64,000 bases of DNA from Heloderma charlesbogerti (GCA_026122225.1 JANEZZ010001953.1:1488001-1552000); one strand, 5' to 3'. Positions 1-12,700 are shown, counted from the first letter of the stretch. A program made the numbers and translations. The notes: generated by a model not told the origin, from the letters alone.

Positions 1-671
1 ATTCTCTCTCTCTCATATGAAAAACACTCTGTGTGAAAAGTGCTTTTCCTTCAAGTAGCCACTGGACTTCCAACAATGAGGGTGGGGATGAACTATTGGT
101 TTGGGGTGGGGGACTGTGCAGAGGGCTCCTATGCACTCATGGTGGTCTGGACAAAATGGGGCTGCTCCATTTTCTTCAATACTTGGGAATATTCCGCACA
201 TGCTCCTTCCAGGAAAATTTTGTGCCGTCCTCAGGGACAGAATATTTTTCAGACAGAGGGTGATGTTTGTTTATTGATTGATTTAATGTCCCACTCTTCC
301 ATCAAGCTCAAGGTGGCATATGTGGTCTTTCTCCCCCATATTATCCTCACAACAACCCTATGAGGTCAGTTAGGCATCTCACAATCAGTTTTGAGGTTAA
401 AATACCCCTCACAAAGGAAGAGAAGCTTTAAAGTTGCTTGTGAAGTAGAATCTTCCCTGAGAACAAATAAAAGGTTTTAAAATACCTTCTGAGGTAAAAA
501 TTGCCCTGTTGAGAACAAAGATAATTTTGTAATGACAGTACCTAACCTCTGTATCTGTAAGTATGACCGTGCATATCTGTGTCTTCTACAAGTAATGGGA
601 GAAGCAGCTATTAAGACAAGTGGTCCGGGCTTTTCTGGACTGTCAAAGTACTTTGTATTATCTCTGTGTAG
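1..671 (+). other. STRADA intron (partial) before the first visible exon
   Basis: No coding exon is recognised here. The acceptor at 669-671 leads into the kinase exon. At about 255-375 lies a stretch of the type common in reptile genomes (Lys/Thr-rich nonsense when translated, with a CTCACAACAACCCTATGAGG core); its class is not certain. Related text recurs near 53.52-53.69 kb. Confidence 0.5.
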
Positions 672-3600
672 GTTCTGCTAAAGATTTAATCTGTACACAT
701 TTTATGGATGGGATGAGTGAACTAGCTATGGCTTATATACTCCAAGGTGTACTGAAGGCCCTTGATTACATTCACCACATGGGATATGTTCACAGGTAAG
801 CAAGACAGTTGCACTTAAGGCAACAAAAAGCAAATTTTAGCTGGTTGGTATCAATCCCACTATCCTGGGTCCCACAAAGAATTAATGAATTGTAGTAATT
901 GTGGGATAACTTCATTAGAAATCCATAGGCTAATGGTAGAACTGCAGTGACCAGAGCTCCTTGTTTGGGAGACATGACAGTTAAGTTAGTTCAAAACTGG
1001 TTTAAATTTGTAGTGTCAACAAACAACACAAGAAAATTTCCCATTTTGTGGCACTGGAAACATGATTAGGCAGAAGGAGAACCAAAGTGAACTGAGCTGA
1101 TCTTCATCCTGCCCCTTGTAGGAGGGCACCATCCAAACTGCCACAGGGGCATACTGTGAATTTGCCACACATGTACAAACTCTGTCTAGTATATGGAATT
1201 CTGAGAATCTCAGCTCTTAGTTAAAAAACAACATGTGAGGACACATACACACTCCTATCCATATTGTTTGTGTAGAAAAATCCCTCTGGGACTCAGGCCT
1301 TCTTGCCATCTAATGTTGTCTTTTTACTAGTGTAGCACAATTACATTGTGGAGCAGGCCACCCCACCCTCCAGTCTGGTACATACATGCAGTCCAAGCTG
1401 CCATATTTCCATGTTTAACTATACATTTGTGACCAGGACAGGGGAATGAGCAACAAGTGTGCCCAGCTAATCTTATCAGCTTTGGAGCAGGGGGAGGGGG
1501 CGGGTTGTCTTGAAGTTTCAAGGCTTCAGCCTTTTCCCCAGGAATAAGCAGAGGTGGCAAAGTTACAGTGCATCAAATGCCTGTGTGCTCTCTGCTCAGG
1601 TCAGTATTGCCCCAGCTCAGCAGCTAAATGCTTGCTGGGTTTGTCTATGATCCATATTTGAAGAGCCAGGCAGAGATATATAGTATTTTCAGATGTGAGA
1701 CATTTGCTTTCCCAGGTATAAAATGGAGGAGGCTTGGGTGGGTGGAGGTCTGTGGCTGCTTTCTCTCTATCCTCTTTGCATGCAGGAGTGTGAAGGCCAG
1801 TCATGTCCTGATTTCTGCAGATGGGAAAGTGCATCTTTCTGGCCTGCGCAGTAACCTAAGCATGATCAGCCATGGTCAGCGTCTCAAAGTAGTTCATGAT
1901 TTCCCCAAGTACAGCATCAAGGTCCTACCATGGCTAAGTCCAGAGGTCTTGCAGCAGGTATGTTAAGAGTCTTTCGTTGTCTCATTTTCTTTGCCTTCAA
2001 GTGTACAGGACTAACTATTGCAAAATGTGTCCCATTGGCAACATGAATTGTATCAAGTAGAGACCCAGTTGTGTATTTTAAGATGGCTATGCAGATAATC
2101 AACCACCTCACCGACTTTATACTGTTTTGTCTTATTTTTCTAAGACAACCTAGAATTCTTGCACTCGGAGGCCTGAACTTAAAACAGAATAGAGGTGTTT
2201 CTCTCTTCCTCCATTACTGAGCAGCTCATCAGGTTCTTTTTGTCAAATATGATAGCAACACTAAAAGCACCTGTAAATTGTGTGTATGGTTGTGATGGAT
2301 TCATTGTTTAATTTGTTTCCACCTTAATTTAAATGGGGTCCCAAAGGTTAAATATAGTATTTTCATTTTCTCATTTTAGAATCTCCAAGGGTATGATGCA
2401 AAATCTGACATTTACAGTGTAGGAATAACAGCCTGTGAGCTGGCAAACGGCCATGTCCCCTTCAAGGATATGCCTGCCACTCAGGTAAGGGATTTTGTTT
2501 CCCTTCTACCTCTGCCCCCTGCTTATTGTGTATCAGAGCAAGAAGGCTAAAAACATTATGGCACTAACTGCTCTATAGTGGTGTGAGCCTTTCCAGTAAG
2601 CCAAACACACCTACCTGCTTTCCCTTCCCATACTTCAGATGCTTTTGGAGAAGCTCAACGGCACTGTCCCTTGTCTCCTGGACACAACAACTATTCCGCC
2701 AGAAGAGCTGACCATGAAACCATCACGCTCTGGGGCCAGCACGGGGCTTGGGGAAGGCATGGCTGCCAGCAGTTCCAGGGCCTCTAATGGTGAAGCACTT
2801 CCGCATCCCTACCACCGCACCTTCTCGCCCTACTTCCACCACTTTGTGGAGCAATGCCTGCAGAGGAACCCAGACTTGAGGTATAGCAAGAACAAAGAAA
2901 TCATAGTGAGTGAGGAAAGTTTGAAATGTTGTACTCCCTATTGTGATATGGGAGACCTGTGTACTATCAAACCTTTTCCTCCTCTGCTAGTAAGGACCCT
3001 AGAAACCCGTCTTTTTCCAACTGTTCAAATGCTGGTGGGGTTGTGGGTGAACACACCTTGCTAGAACCCATGTCATTTATCTCACCAGAACATGGAGAGC
3101 CTGGAGACTCCCTGGCTAGGGTATATGGGGTACACTTGGTAATTGCAAAGTGTTTGGGGGAGCCAGAGCTAAAACATTCCACAAGGCTTGATGAATGGAT
3201 ACTTTGAAGTAGCTGCTGCCTGTGTCTGAAAAATAGATTCTTATTGCCTTGGTTTGCAAAGGGGGACAATTCAAAGTAGGCATCAAAATGATCTGTGCTC
3301 TGATGATACAAAGTAATACAAAATATGTAAGCATTCTTCTCTGTGGTCTCTGTGCATCACACACATGGGCTCTGCACCTCTATGGAGCCTCAATTTGAAA
3401 CTTCTATAGCTGAGGAGTTTTGGCAGGAACCTTTCCCCCATCGCCCCAGTGTACATGTCCCTAGTAGGTTCCCGCTTATTCTCTCAGTTCTCTTTCGACC
3501 ACCATTGTGGTAGCCTCGTCTGGGAACTTCTCTTTTATTCAGTTCATCTGAAAGCAAAAAGTCGTTAAAAAGCTGAGGTATTATTCTTCCTTTCTCTCCC

Positions 3601-6600
3601 TTTTTATATATTTCTGCCTTATCTTCTGCATTATTTGATTCATTTTGTGTTTCATGATCCTGCAATCACCCTTGCGGGCGTATGACCCTTAAGGCACCGT
3701 TTAGAAAGTTCTCATTGTGGGAGCAAGTTACCACCATCCGAAGGGCACTCACTGGGTCTTTTCTGTCTCTGCGAAGGACACATTGTTGAGGCTTGTCCTC
3801 ATTGCCAGGCATTCTCAAAACCGGCTGAATGAAATCATGCCCATCGGCTAAAAGCTGCACTTTGGAAGAAAGTGCTTTAGGCAGTTGCAGACCCACCGAT
3901 GGCTTGGGTCTCTACCCCTGCCCCCTGCCAGGGATATTTTTGCCTCTCCTACTCCTGTACAGATGTTGGCGTTTACCTCCCCCCAGCGTGCCGCACAAGT
4001 TTCCCCGAGGGCAACTAAAACCCCTAGTCTGGGGTGGGCACTGACACTTTCATTGGCCAAGACGTTGACAGAAAAGGCCAAAGGGCCAAAGCAAGCGGTC
4101 AGTCTTTTTCAGAAATAAAAAAGGCATTAAAAAGATTATCAGGGTCCCCTGAGGACTGAGTCAGGCCAGGATCAGTCTAAGTCTCCAACACTAACACTTG
4201 ACACTGACTGGTGAGGCCTCAGGATTGACCGGCATCCCCAGTACTGATGGCAATACCTGCTGCTCCACCAATGCTTCTTTCCCCTACCCTGATGGTGATA
4301 CTGACACCGAGATCAGACCCGATTCCAATTACATCTACTTTGGAGGGTGAGGTCCAGGACTTTTCCCTGCATGAACCTCCTACTCAGCCACCTTGTTTTC
4401 ACCATTCCCTGAGGGGACACACCCTGAAATGCAGGTTCTCCTGACTCACTCTTCTCGGTTGCATCCGTCAAGCAGAGTCAGCCCCCTAGATTCTTCAAGT
4501 GACAGCGAGAGTGATCCAGGTCTCTGGTTTCAGAGTGGGGCAGATACTACAATTGGGATTACCCATGCAAGAGACCCCGAGATTGGGATGAGCAGTGGGA
4601 AGATCCTTACAGCAGGCACCAATGCTTTCCACAAGAGAGACCTTCAGATTGGGCACCTCAGTACCAAACACAGCCATCGGCTACAGTTTTGAGACCTGAA
4701 ACCCAGGAGATGTTTCTTGCTCCTCTACCGGTTACAGCCTGCTAGTTCCTCAGATGCCTCTACCTCATTCGCCATCCAGGCAACATTTACTAGCCTCAAC
4801 CATGCTACCTTCTCCCACCCGGATGCTGCAGCGTCCACGGGACCAGGCCTGTGGCAAGGTCACCACCCCTGCCTACGGAAAGGTCGGCACTATCTAGCGC
4901 AGAGGGCTACGAGTCTGATTCCACATCACTGTCATCACAACATCCTTCTCTATCATCTTCAGAAACAGTAGTTGGGTCTCAGGATGCGATTTCCCTTCAG
5001 AAGATCTTGGGCAATTCTCAGACCAAATTATGAGGATGGTTCAGACATTGGGGCTCACCATCCAGCAGGCTGCCCTGAGCGTACAGGACCTAGTTTTTTA
5101 TTCTGTCAACATGTATGCAACCAGACCGGTAGCAATCCCGCTTTTACCTGCACTGCAGGAAACAGTCGTGGAAGGCCCCCTCCACTATGCCTCCCACATC
5201 AAAGTGTCTGGAGCGGATGTTTCAGCTGCAGGAGGTGGATACGGAATCCTTATTCAACCACCCTGCCCTGAATTTGTTTGGGGTCAAAGCAGCTCACGGA
5301 AAATCCCATAGGGCTCATTCCTTACCAGTGGATATGGAGGGCTGACACCTTGACTTCTTGGGATGGAGAATGTACTCCTCTGCTGCACTTGGCCTTAAAG
5401 TTTCCATTATCACGCTGCTATGTCTGGTTACCAGTTGTTCCTTTGGGACAAAGTGGAGAAGATTTTTGAACATCAATCTGAGGACAAGAAAGCTTTAGCC
5501 CCTGTGTTTCAGGCAATGAGGCTGTCCAGACAACAGATAAACACCTCAAGGCACCAGGTGAACTGTGACACCAAACTCCTAGTAAGCTCTGTTGCACTTT
5601 GATGACACATGTGGCTTGGGTTACCAGAACTTTCTCAGGAGGCTTGGTCCCGAATAGAGGACCTCCCCTTTGATGGCCAAGGCTTATTCAGTGCCAAAAT
5701 GGATGAGGCATTTGATTTGGTGCAAAAAGCCAGAACCACAGACAGTAAAATGGGGTTCCAGCTGCAGCCTATGGCCACATGTCAGCAACAATGGTTCCAA
5801 CCATCTACTGCTCCATACCACCATCCTGCCTCCACTGCCCCACAGCAGCCTTCACATTCCAGGAAGTCCTGCTTGACATCGAAGTACCATTCCTTCCACC
5901 AGAAGGGTGATGGAGGAAATAGGCATCGTGTTCGATTGTCTCCCCCTTTCTCTTTGTCCAGCTGTTCAGCCCCCCCTTCTTCGGCGCTGTTCTGTCCCAT
6001 TTTCTGTCTACCTGGACCAACATCACCATGGACTGCTGGGTTCTTTCCATCATACAGATGGGCTACAAGATTGAATTTGATGCCATCCCTCTGCTCGGTA
6101 TCGTGAGAGTTACGGCTCTATCACCTGTTCTCCACCAAGTGGTCGACACACCTCTCAGGAAAGGAGCCATTGTACCTGTTCACATCTCCGCGACAGGTAC
6201 TTGATACTGTTCACATCTCCGCGACAGGTACTTGAGGTACTTTGTGGTATTGAAGAAGAATGGATGACTCTGGTTGATCCTGGGCCTCCGAGAGTTAAAC
6301 CTGTATATCTTGCCCAGGAAGTTCCACATGGTTTCTCTGGCATCTATTCTTCCTCTCCTCTCCCGAGGAGATTGGGTTGCCTCTATCGACCTCAAGGACA
6401 CTTACTTTCACATCGCCATAGAGGAGTTGCACCAACGCCACCTCCACTTTGCCATCGATACCAATACCTACCAATTCCGGGTGCTACCCTTTGGCCTAGC
6501 CACCGCTGCAAGAGTGTTCATCAAGTGCTTGGTGGTGGTCTGTTCCCATCTTCAGATGCGAGGAGTTGAAGTGTACCCATACATAGACGATTAATTGCTG

Positions 6601-9600
6601 GTGGTGTCGATGAAGAATCATCTCCTTTGGTTGACCTGCAGTCTCCTTCAGTGCCTGGGTTTTGCCTCAGTCTAGAGAAATCTGACAGCCTATCCAGTCT
6701 TCAGTTTATTAGAGTGTTGCTGGACTCCTGGTTGGGTCAGGCTTTTTTCCTGCAAGACCGAATGAAAGCACTGACTTTGCTAGTGACAGAGATTGGTTTT
6801 CGCAGGTCCAACTTGGTGTTCAACATCCAGTGCCTATTGGACCTGATGGCCACAATGACGACCGTTGTTTATTACACTTGCTTGAATATCAGACCTCTCC
6901 AGAACTGGCGCAGACACAATTTTGATACCGAGCAGGACACTTGCTGGGCCAGACTGCGGGTTCCACAGAACATCAGGGACTCTCTGCGGTAGTGGATGAT
7001 ACCAGCCAACCTTTCTTCAACCTTCCCAATCCCGAGTAGTAACTACAGATGTGTCACTTCCGGGATGGGGAGCTCATTGCTCGGGCCTCAGGGTTTATGG
7101 CTACAGAGATGAAACAACACATCAGCCTCCTGGAACTCAGTGCAGTGGACAAAGCCCTTAGGGTGTTCGAGCTGGACCTAGTGGGCAGACTGGTTGAGGT
7201 CACATCAGATAACACGACGGTAGTCGTGTACCTAAACAAACGAGGTATGAGATTGCTTCCTCTCCTTGCCCTAACACTAGAGATTTTTCAGTGGTGTGTG
7301 CCTCATCTGAACAGCCTGGTCGCAATCCATGTTGCCAGAGTGGACAGTGTCCTGGCCACCCAACTCAGTCAGACCAGGCTAACCTCCCATGAGTGAGAGT
7401 TGGACAGATTGGTTTTAAGGGTGCTTTTTCAGCGCTGGGGCATACCACGGATGGATCTCTTTGCCACATAGCACAATGCTGTTTTCAAGCCTTTTGCAGC
7501 CGGGCAGACGGTGGTACAGGTTCATTGGGAGACGCTTTTGTTCTCACATGGACAGGAGTGTTGTACTACCTCCCCCACCCCCCATTCCCACTGATTACAA
7601 AGGTCCTGGCAAAGATTGGGACAGACGGTACCGAATGCATACTTGTAACTCCATGGTGGCCTCATCAGCCTTGGCTTTCCCTGCTGCTCAGAATGGCACA
7701 GGCCGATACCATCATCTCCTGTCGCATCCGTCCCTCCTCAGCAGGGAGAATGGGAGAGTCCGACACCCAGACCTAGGGACCCTTTGCTTGACAGTGTGGA
7801 AGATCGGGTGACAGAAACTGACTTGATCCTGGTGTTGATACAGAGGATCCTCGATGCCACTCGTAACCCTTCCATGTCATGCTCTTATATGAGGAAATGG
7901 GCTGCTTTCTCCTCCTTTGCTCGATCGCAAGATTTTCACCTGCTCTGGTGCTCCTTGCATCTCATCCTCCAGTTTACTCTCTCCCTATTTGAGAAAGGAC
8001 TCAAATGATCATCTTTAAGAGTGTATCTGTCCGCTGTCCCTGCTTTTCACCCTCCTGTTGAGGGGCTTTCCATTTTCTCACATCCGACAGTGAAGAGATT
8101 TTAAAAGGGGATCAGGAATCTGGCATCACCTGTTTGCTCCACAATACCAAGATGGAGCCTGTTGGTAGTGTTAAAGGCACTTTCATCCAAGCCCTTTGAG
8201 CCACTGGCGATCACAGACTTGTACCTCCTTTCTTGGAAGGTTGGCATTTTGGTGGCCATTACTCCCGCACATTGTGCCAGTGGACTCTGTGCACTCAAAG
8301 TAGACCAGCTTTACCTCACTTTTCACCATGACAAGGTGGTCCTCAGACCTAACCCCTCTTTCTTGCCTAAAGTCATGTCGGACTTTAATTTGAACCAGGA
8401 CATTATTCTGCCTTTCTTTGCCTCCCCGTCTACACCTCTGAAGTCAACATTGCATACACCTGACGTGCGCCGTGCTCTAGCTTTCTACAAGTTGAGGACT
8501 GAGCAGTTCAGACTTTCGCCTCACCTCTTTGTCTGCTAGGGTGGTAAACACAGGGGCCAGCCTCTCTCAACTCAGCTCTTTGCCTCCTGTGTCATCAAGA
8601 CCATTGAGCTATTGTCTGAGCTGGCTGGACTTGAACTGTCTGCCCCAGTCCGAGCTCACGTGCGGTAGCATTTGATGGGGGGTTGCCATCCCTAAACTGT
8701 GCCGTGCTGCAACCTGGTTGACACCATCTACCTTTGTGAGACTGGATGCTCGGGCTAGAGCTGACTGTACTTTTGGTTGTGCCATCCTCTCCTCTGTTTT
8801 GTGATAAGACACCAACCCACCACCTTTTAAGTCAGCTTGCTACTGTGATGCACAGAGACCATGAAGAAGAAAGGCAGGTTGCTATCTGTAACTAGTTCTT
8901 TTGAGTGGTTATCTGTGTATTCACACAACCCACCTGCCATCCACTCTTTAGTGTCATACTAGAATTTGATGTTGGGTACCGAAGGTATTTCTTCTTGGTT
9001 CTGAGGCTACAATCTCGGTCTCAGGGAACTGAAGGGAATAGGTGGGAACCTGCTAGGGACATGTGCACTGGGACTGTGGGGGAAGGGTTCCCATCAAAAC
9101 TCCTCAGCTATGGAAGTTTCCTGAATTGAGGCTCTGCACAGAGCCCATATGTGAATGCACGGATGACCACGCAAAGAACTACAGTTACAGGTAGCAACCT
9201 GTCTTTCCCTCTCTGGTTAAATTTGCTCATCCATTCCAAATGTGCAGACTTTCAGTGGTTTTGTATGGTATACGATTGCAGAAATGAATTCAGTCAGGAG
9301 AACCATTGATGGAGCCAGAGCTAAAGACTGGTTTGAAAACCACTGCCATAGGAAGATAGAAAGGAAGGTGGCTTCAAATGTTATGGAACGCAGGTGGAAC
9401 AAGAATTGCACGTGCCTTGAGCTTCCTGTTCCCCACAGTTCTTTGAGTAAACTCAATATGGTTGTTCTATAGTAGGATGGCCTGAGTGTCTCCCTCAGGA
9501 GTGGAGATGGGCAAGCCCTATTTTACATGATTGTGAGGTGGGGGAGCACAGACAACAGGCATGCATTTTCATAGTCATTCAGTTTTGTGATTATCCCCTT

Positions 9601-11424
9601 CTGTTCTCAGCAGAAGCTGAGCTTGCTAGTTTTAAAGCTTGAGTATCCTGCAGAGGGAAGAAAATATTTCCTACTCTCCTTCCAACTTCCTGCCTGTTGT
9701 GTATTGATAAACAAGCTCTTCTGTTTCTCTTGTACAGGCCAAGCGCAAGTACACTGCTCAACCATTCCTTTTTCAAACAGGTAAACTGGCTTGTTTCCTC
9801 CCCTTTGCCCCAGTAATAATCCATCCTTGTTTCACCATGCTTTGACAAAGGGCAGGCTCCTGGAACTGGGGGGAAGAGAGAGAGATCTTGTTCTTGGAAT
9901 CTTCTCCTGGAACTGATTGGGTGAACAAAAGGGGCTTTTTCCAGGGTTATGTACACTGAAGCAGGATCTGCACATGGTTTCAATTGTTTTTTAAAATAAG
10001 TCTTGGGTTTCTCTTCCTGAATTAGGGTGCTTTGATTTGGGGGCTGGGCAAGAAGACCAAGGGAGATGGGTTACTTTAAAGAAAGAGCAGGGGCAAAAAA
10101 AATGTTTTTTGGTTCTTCCAACTCAGAATTATGGAGATTCTCTTTCCTCCCTTCCCATTGCCTCTGAGTTGTGGCAGCTAAAGGAAGGTGGCAGGAGAAT
10201 AGTAAACAATGTCCTTTCCTTGCTGGGGTGAAAATGTCTACTCGGTAAAGCACAGAGAAGCACTGGCCTGATCCCACTCTGTCGGCTAAAAACATTCCCT
10301 TGTTTTAGTTTGTCTTCCTATCTGGAAAATGCAGGCAATCCTGCCTATTTTGTTCAAATAGCCTTGCAGCTGGCTACTAGCCCCCAAAAAGTAACAATGT
10401 CCTCTGGTGAAGGAGCTTGTCAGGTGCATCTTCTGGGCTACTCTGTGATACAAATGTGCAAGGGAGGCAGGTGGACTGTGGAAATTTTTTTCTTTGAAGT
10501 TGAGAACTGTTTTGCAAGGCTAAGTTTGAAAGTGCCAAACCTTAAAGAGTTTATTTTGTATCATTGTGCTGGTCTGGTCCTCTTCTTTCCCTCCTCCCAG
10601 TTGAACAAAACATGATAAATTTCTCCTATTTTTCTAATGGCAGGTTGGATAACCTAAAACTATAACCTAAAACCAATTTACCAGTCAAGGATTCCTTTAA
10701 GGAACACTGTGAATTGCTAGGGTTGTTTTTTCCTCAAAAAACTATTTTTAAAATATTGTAAAATGTAGGACAGGCATAGATTTTGGTGGTATGGAGTGGT
10801 GGTGGAAGTAATAAATTGTGCGTGGACAGCACACGGCACGCTGGAATTTTAACAGTGAACATTTTAACCCTCCCCAAAACTCCACTTTATCCCCCTTCAT
10901 GCAAGAGGAGCCCTGACTGATCCATCTAGTCCAGCATCCTGTTTCTAACAGTGGCCAGCCAGATGCCGCAGAGAAGCCCCCAAACAAGGCATGACTGAAA
11001 CAACCTAGCGCTTTGTTTTCTGCAGCTGTGAAATAATGAAAGTTAGAATCCTACTTTATTCTTTCAGTGGAAGTCAAGATATTTGGGATGTTAAATTAAT
11101 ATACCTTACTCCATGCATGTACTGTGAATGTCCAGAATTTCAAAGTGTGGCTTTAGGTGACCCTGCACAATGAAACTGTGTGAGAATAGCTTAATTAGAA
11201 TTCCAATGATCTTCTCACTAGCACAGTGCTCTTAATTCTGCATGTTTTAGAGGGTTTTCTTTATCTTCCAGATCAAACGCCGTGCATCTGAAGCACTTCC
11301 TGAACTGCTGTACCCAGTCACACCAGTCACTAGCTTTGAAGGCATCCAGGCAGAAGATCCTAGCCTTATTTTTGGACTGGTTTCCAATCTGGAGCAGCTT
11401 GAGATGGATGACTGGGAGTTCTAG
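672..11424 (+). CDS. STRADA: STRADA, STE20-related pseudokinase adaptor alpha (C-terminal six coding exons; 5' part outside window)
   Basis: Coding exons read at 672-795, 1786-1957, 2380-2484, 2639-2880, 9738-9780 and 11272-11424, all with AG/GT borders and consistent phases; the stop is TAG at 11422-11424. The product is the pseudokinase that, with MO25 (CAB39), binds and activates the tumour suppressor kinase LKB1 (STK11) and keeps it in the cytoplasm. Seen in the sequence: kinase C-lobe with the catalytic loop reading HRSVKASH, so the catalytic Asp is absent, and GLR where active kinases have DFG; an intact APE-like segment (WLSPEVLQQ); and a C-terminal WEF tripeptide, the known MO25-binding tail. 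The order and spacing of motifs match vertebrate STRADA rather than STRADB. The fourth intron (2881-9737) is greatly enlarged by a DIRS retrotransposon. No frameshift or stop interrupts the exons. Upstream exons (N-lobe) lie before position 1. Confidence 0.95.
3331..3520 (+). repeat. Left terminal inverted repeat of the DIRS element
   Basis: Positions 3361-3520 are, reverse-complemented, clearly similar to 9002-9150. The outer 30 bases (3331-3360) instead pair with the internal region at 8845-8874. Confidence 0.8.
6274..6594 (+). pseudogene. DIRS reverse transcriptase fragment
   Basis: Open frame with the RT palm motifs: a DLKDTYFHI block, a VLPFGLATA block and a YIDD catalytic box at 6580-6591. 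The frame ends in TAA immediately after the catalytic box, so the enzyme is truncated. A tandem 29-base exact duplication (6176-6204 and 6207-6235) lies just upstream. Confidence 0.85.
7049..7396 (+). pseudogene. DIRS RNase H fragment
   Basis: Open frame after the RT. It contains [14 protein letters not shown] and [18 protein letters not shown] motifs, typical of the RNase H domain that follows RT in DIRS and Ngaro elements. The frame is broken on both sides. Confidence 0.7.
8162..8539 (+). pseudogene. DIRS tyrosine recombinase fragment
   Basis: Open frame resembling the C-terminal half of DIRS tyrosine recombinases: a [17 protein letters not shown] region, a HDKVVLRP segment, then DVRRALAFY. 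The similarity continues, out of frame, to about 8810. The upstream part lies at about 7780-8160 in another frame. Confidence 0.75.
8845..8927 (+). repeat. DIRS internal complementary region
   Basis: Two adjacent parts are complementary to the left end (8845-8874 with 3331-3360) and to the right end (8875-8927 with 9151-9201). In DIRS biology this region is thought to guide formation of the circular DNA intermediate. Confidence 0.85.
9002..9201 (+). repeat. Right terminal inverted repeat of the DIRS element
   Basis: 9002-9150 pairs with the left terminal repeat; 9151-9201 pairs with the internal region 8875-8927. Confidence 0.82.
10905..10990. repeat. Fragment of a dispersed reptile-type repeat
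   Basis: Contains a TGATCCATCTAGTCCAGCAT-like core also seen, diverged, near 15.93 and 50.40 kb ('GGTCTGATCCAACAGGGCT' type). It lies in the last STRADA intron; class uncertain. Confidence 0.4.
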
Positions 11425-12259
11425 ACTTCCAACAGAAGAAAGCACATGAAGTGTAAAAGCTCTTCTGGAAATGTTTTCTACAGACATGGTTAATTTATTT
11501 AACCCACCTTCCCTGTCTCACAAAGCCATGATGACGACATTGCAGTTTACGTCTTCCTTAGGGAGGTGATCTAGATGACATTTCCATTGGAGTAAGGCCA
11601 AGGAGCAGACTGTGGGAGGAGGAAATGCATGGTAAAGATACGGTGCTGGAGACCTCTTGTCAGGTTAAGATATGTCTGCCTTTGCAACAAAGCTCAATTG
11701 CACCTGTTTTCCCTACCATCCGTATACTCTTGCAGGATTGCTTCTTCTAGAAAAGATGTCTTAAGTGTTCTTTGTCGTAGTTTCCTGATCAAAAGGGATG
11801 TTCACATGCTACTCGCAAAGTACTCTGGCCCATAGGATCACTAGTGGAAAATCAGCTTTGCAAGACAAACTAGAGGTAGCATTTCCAACAGGTACATATC
11901 TCATGTTGACCTTGGATTTGTCTAGAATTCTTCCCACCAGCACTCTCTGCTTTTCTCTGGCTAAGCAAGATAGGATGGGAATGGTTGACTAGTCCTGTGG
12001 TGCTAAACACTGCCAACTATTAAGTCAGAGGGCCAGGGCTCAGTACTTAGTATTTCTTAGCCAAGCCAGCATCTCCCAGTTACTATTGTTACTGCTCCGT
12101 CTCTAGATCTAAGTAAGACCGAGTGCTGTGCACTTTTTAGTAAAAAATCTTACCCATCCTTTCCACCAGAGAATACTTTTGAGGAGTTTCTTAACAGCAG
12201 CAAGATTGTCAGTCCCAGAACAGCTTTCTCCCACTGACCTGTCTGGCATATGAAGATAC

Positions 12260-12390
12260 CTTGGGTTGGATGCAGATTTCATCGTACTTCATTGAAACCA
12301 ATGGGACTTAAATTAGTCATGACTAGGAAACCTGAGTCCCATTGATTGTAATGGTTCTACCTATCTGTATGACTAAATCTGAACCTGTCC
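12260..12390. repeat. Short palindromic element (family C) in the STRADA 3' UTR
   Basis: Imperfect inverted repeat centred on CCCATTGAT/ATCAATGGG-type arms, ending in a 'GACTAAATCTGA'-like terminus. Similar copies lie at about 17610-17725, 46970-47052 and 48395-48525. Probably a foldback MITE; superfamily not determined. Confidence 0.5.
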
Positions 12391-12675
12391 CCTTGTATCT
12401 GTGTCTCTGCCATAGTCTCCTCCTGCCCCCTTTTTGGCATGGGTGTTGAGTGTTTGCTATAGTTTCTTATCATAAATTGCCCCCAATTGTGTAGTAAGGC
12501 CTTTTCTCTCTCCACCCCCACCTTTATGGGCTACTTTGCTCTTAACCATTTTTACTCAAGCATTGAGCCACACCTCTTCCTGCATCTGGCTGGCTGGAGC
12601 AGTTGCAGGTCTATGTGTGCCTGTGTCTTAAGCTGTACTTGAACCCAAGCCACTTGTTCTTCTAGTTTTGTTGCC

Positions 12676-12681
12676 AATAAA
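12676..12681 (+). terminator. STRADA: Poly(A) signal AATAAA, STRADA
   Basis: Canonical hexamer about 1.25 kb after the STRADA stop codon, with a TG-rich downstream element. It faces the RNF113A poly(A) signal about 1.2 kb away on the other strand. Confidence 0.7.
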
Positions 12682-12700
12682 ATAAGATTTCTGCAAATTG

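Larger units (their letters stand above)
3331..9201 (+). mobile_element. DIRS-type (tyrosine-recombinase) retrotransposon, near full length, degenerate
   Basis: Inserted sense in a STRADA intron. Termini: the left inverted repeat at about 3361-3520 pairs with the right one at about 9002-9150. An internal complementary region at 8845-8927 is made of two abutting halves: 8845-8874 is complementary to the extreme left end (3331-3360), and 8875-8927 is complementary to the extreme right end (9151-9201). This split complementarity is diagnostic of DIRS elements. In order inside: gag-like zinc-knuckle remnant (about 3735-3880), degraded gag (about 4140-5600), reverse transcriptase (about 6100-6800, YIDD box at 6580-6591 followed directly by a stop), RNase H (about 7035-7400) and tyrosine recombinase (about 7780-8810). 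Frames are broken by stops and frameshifts, so it is not autonomous. The start and end are set from the complementarity, because DIRS elements do not make ordinary target-site duplications. Confidence 0.88.
11425..12700 (+). other. STRADA: STRADA 3' UTR with poly(A) signal
   Basis: The sequence runs from the STRADA stop to a canonical AATAAA at 12676-12681, followed by a T/G-rich stretch, which is a plausible cleavage region around 12.70 kb. No earlier AATAAA was noticed. A palindromic short repeat (about 12260-12390) lies inside the UTR and would fold back in the transcript. The exact mRNA end is inferred. Confidence 0.7.

Noticed and set aside
5609..6106. 165-codon frame in the STRADA intron
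   Set aside because: It lies inside the DIRS element as part of its degraded gag/RT junction; not a host gene.
9242..9472. 76-codon frame just right of the DIRS element
   Set aside because: It begins outside the right terminus but has no conserved motif and no splice signals; treated as chance.
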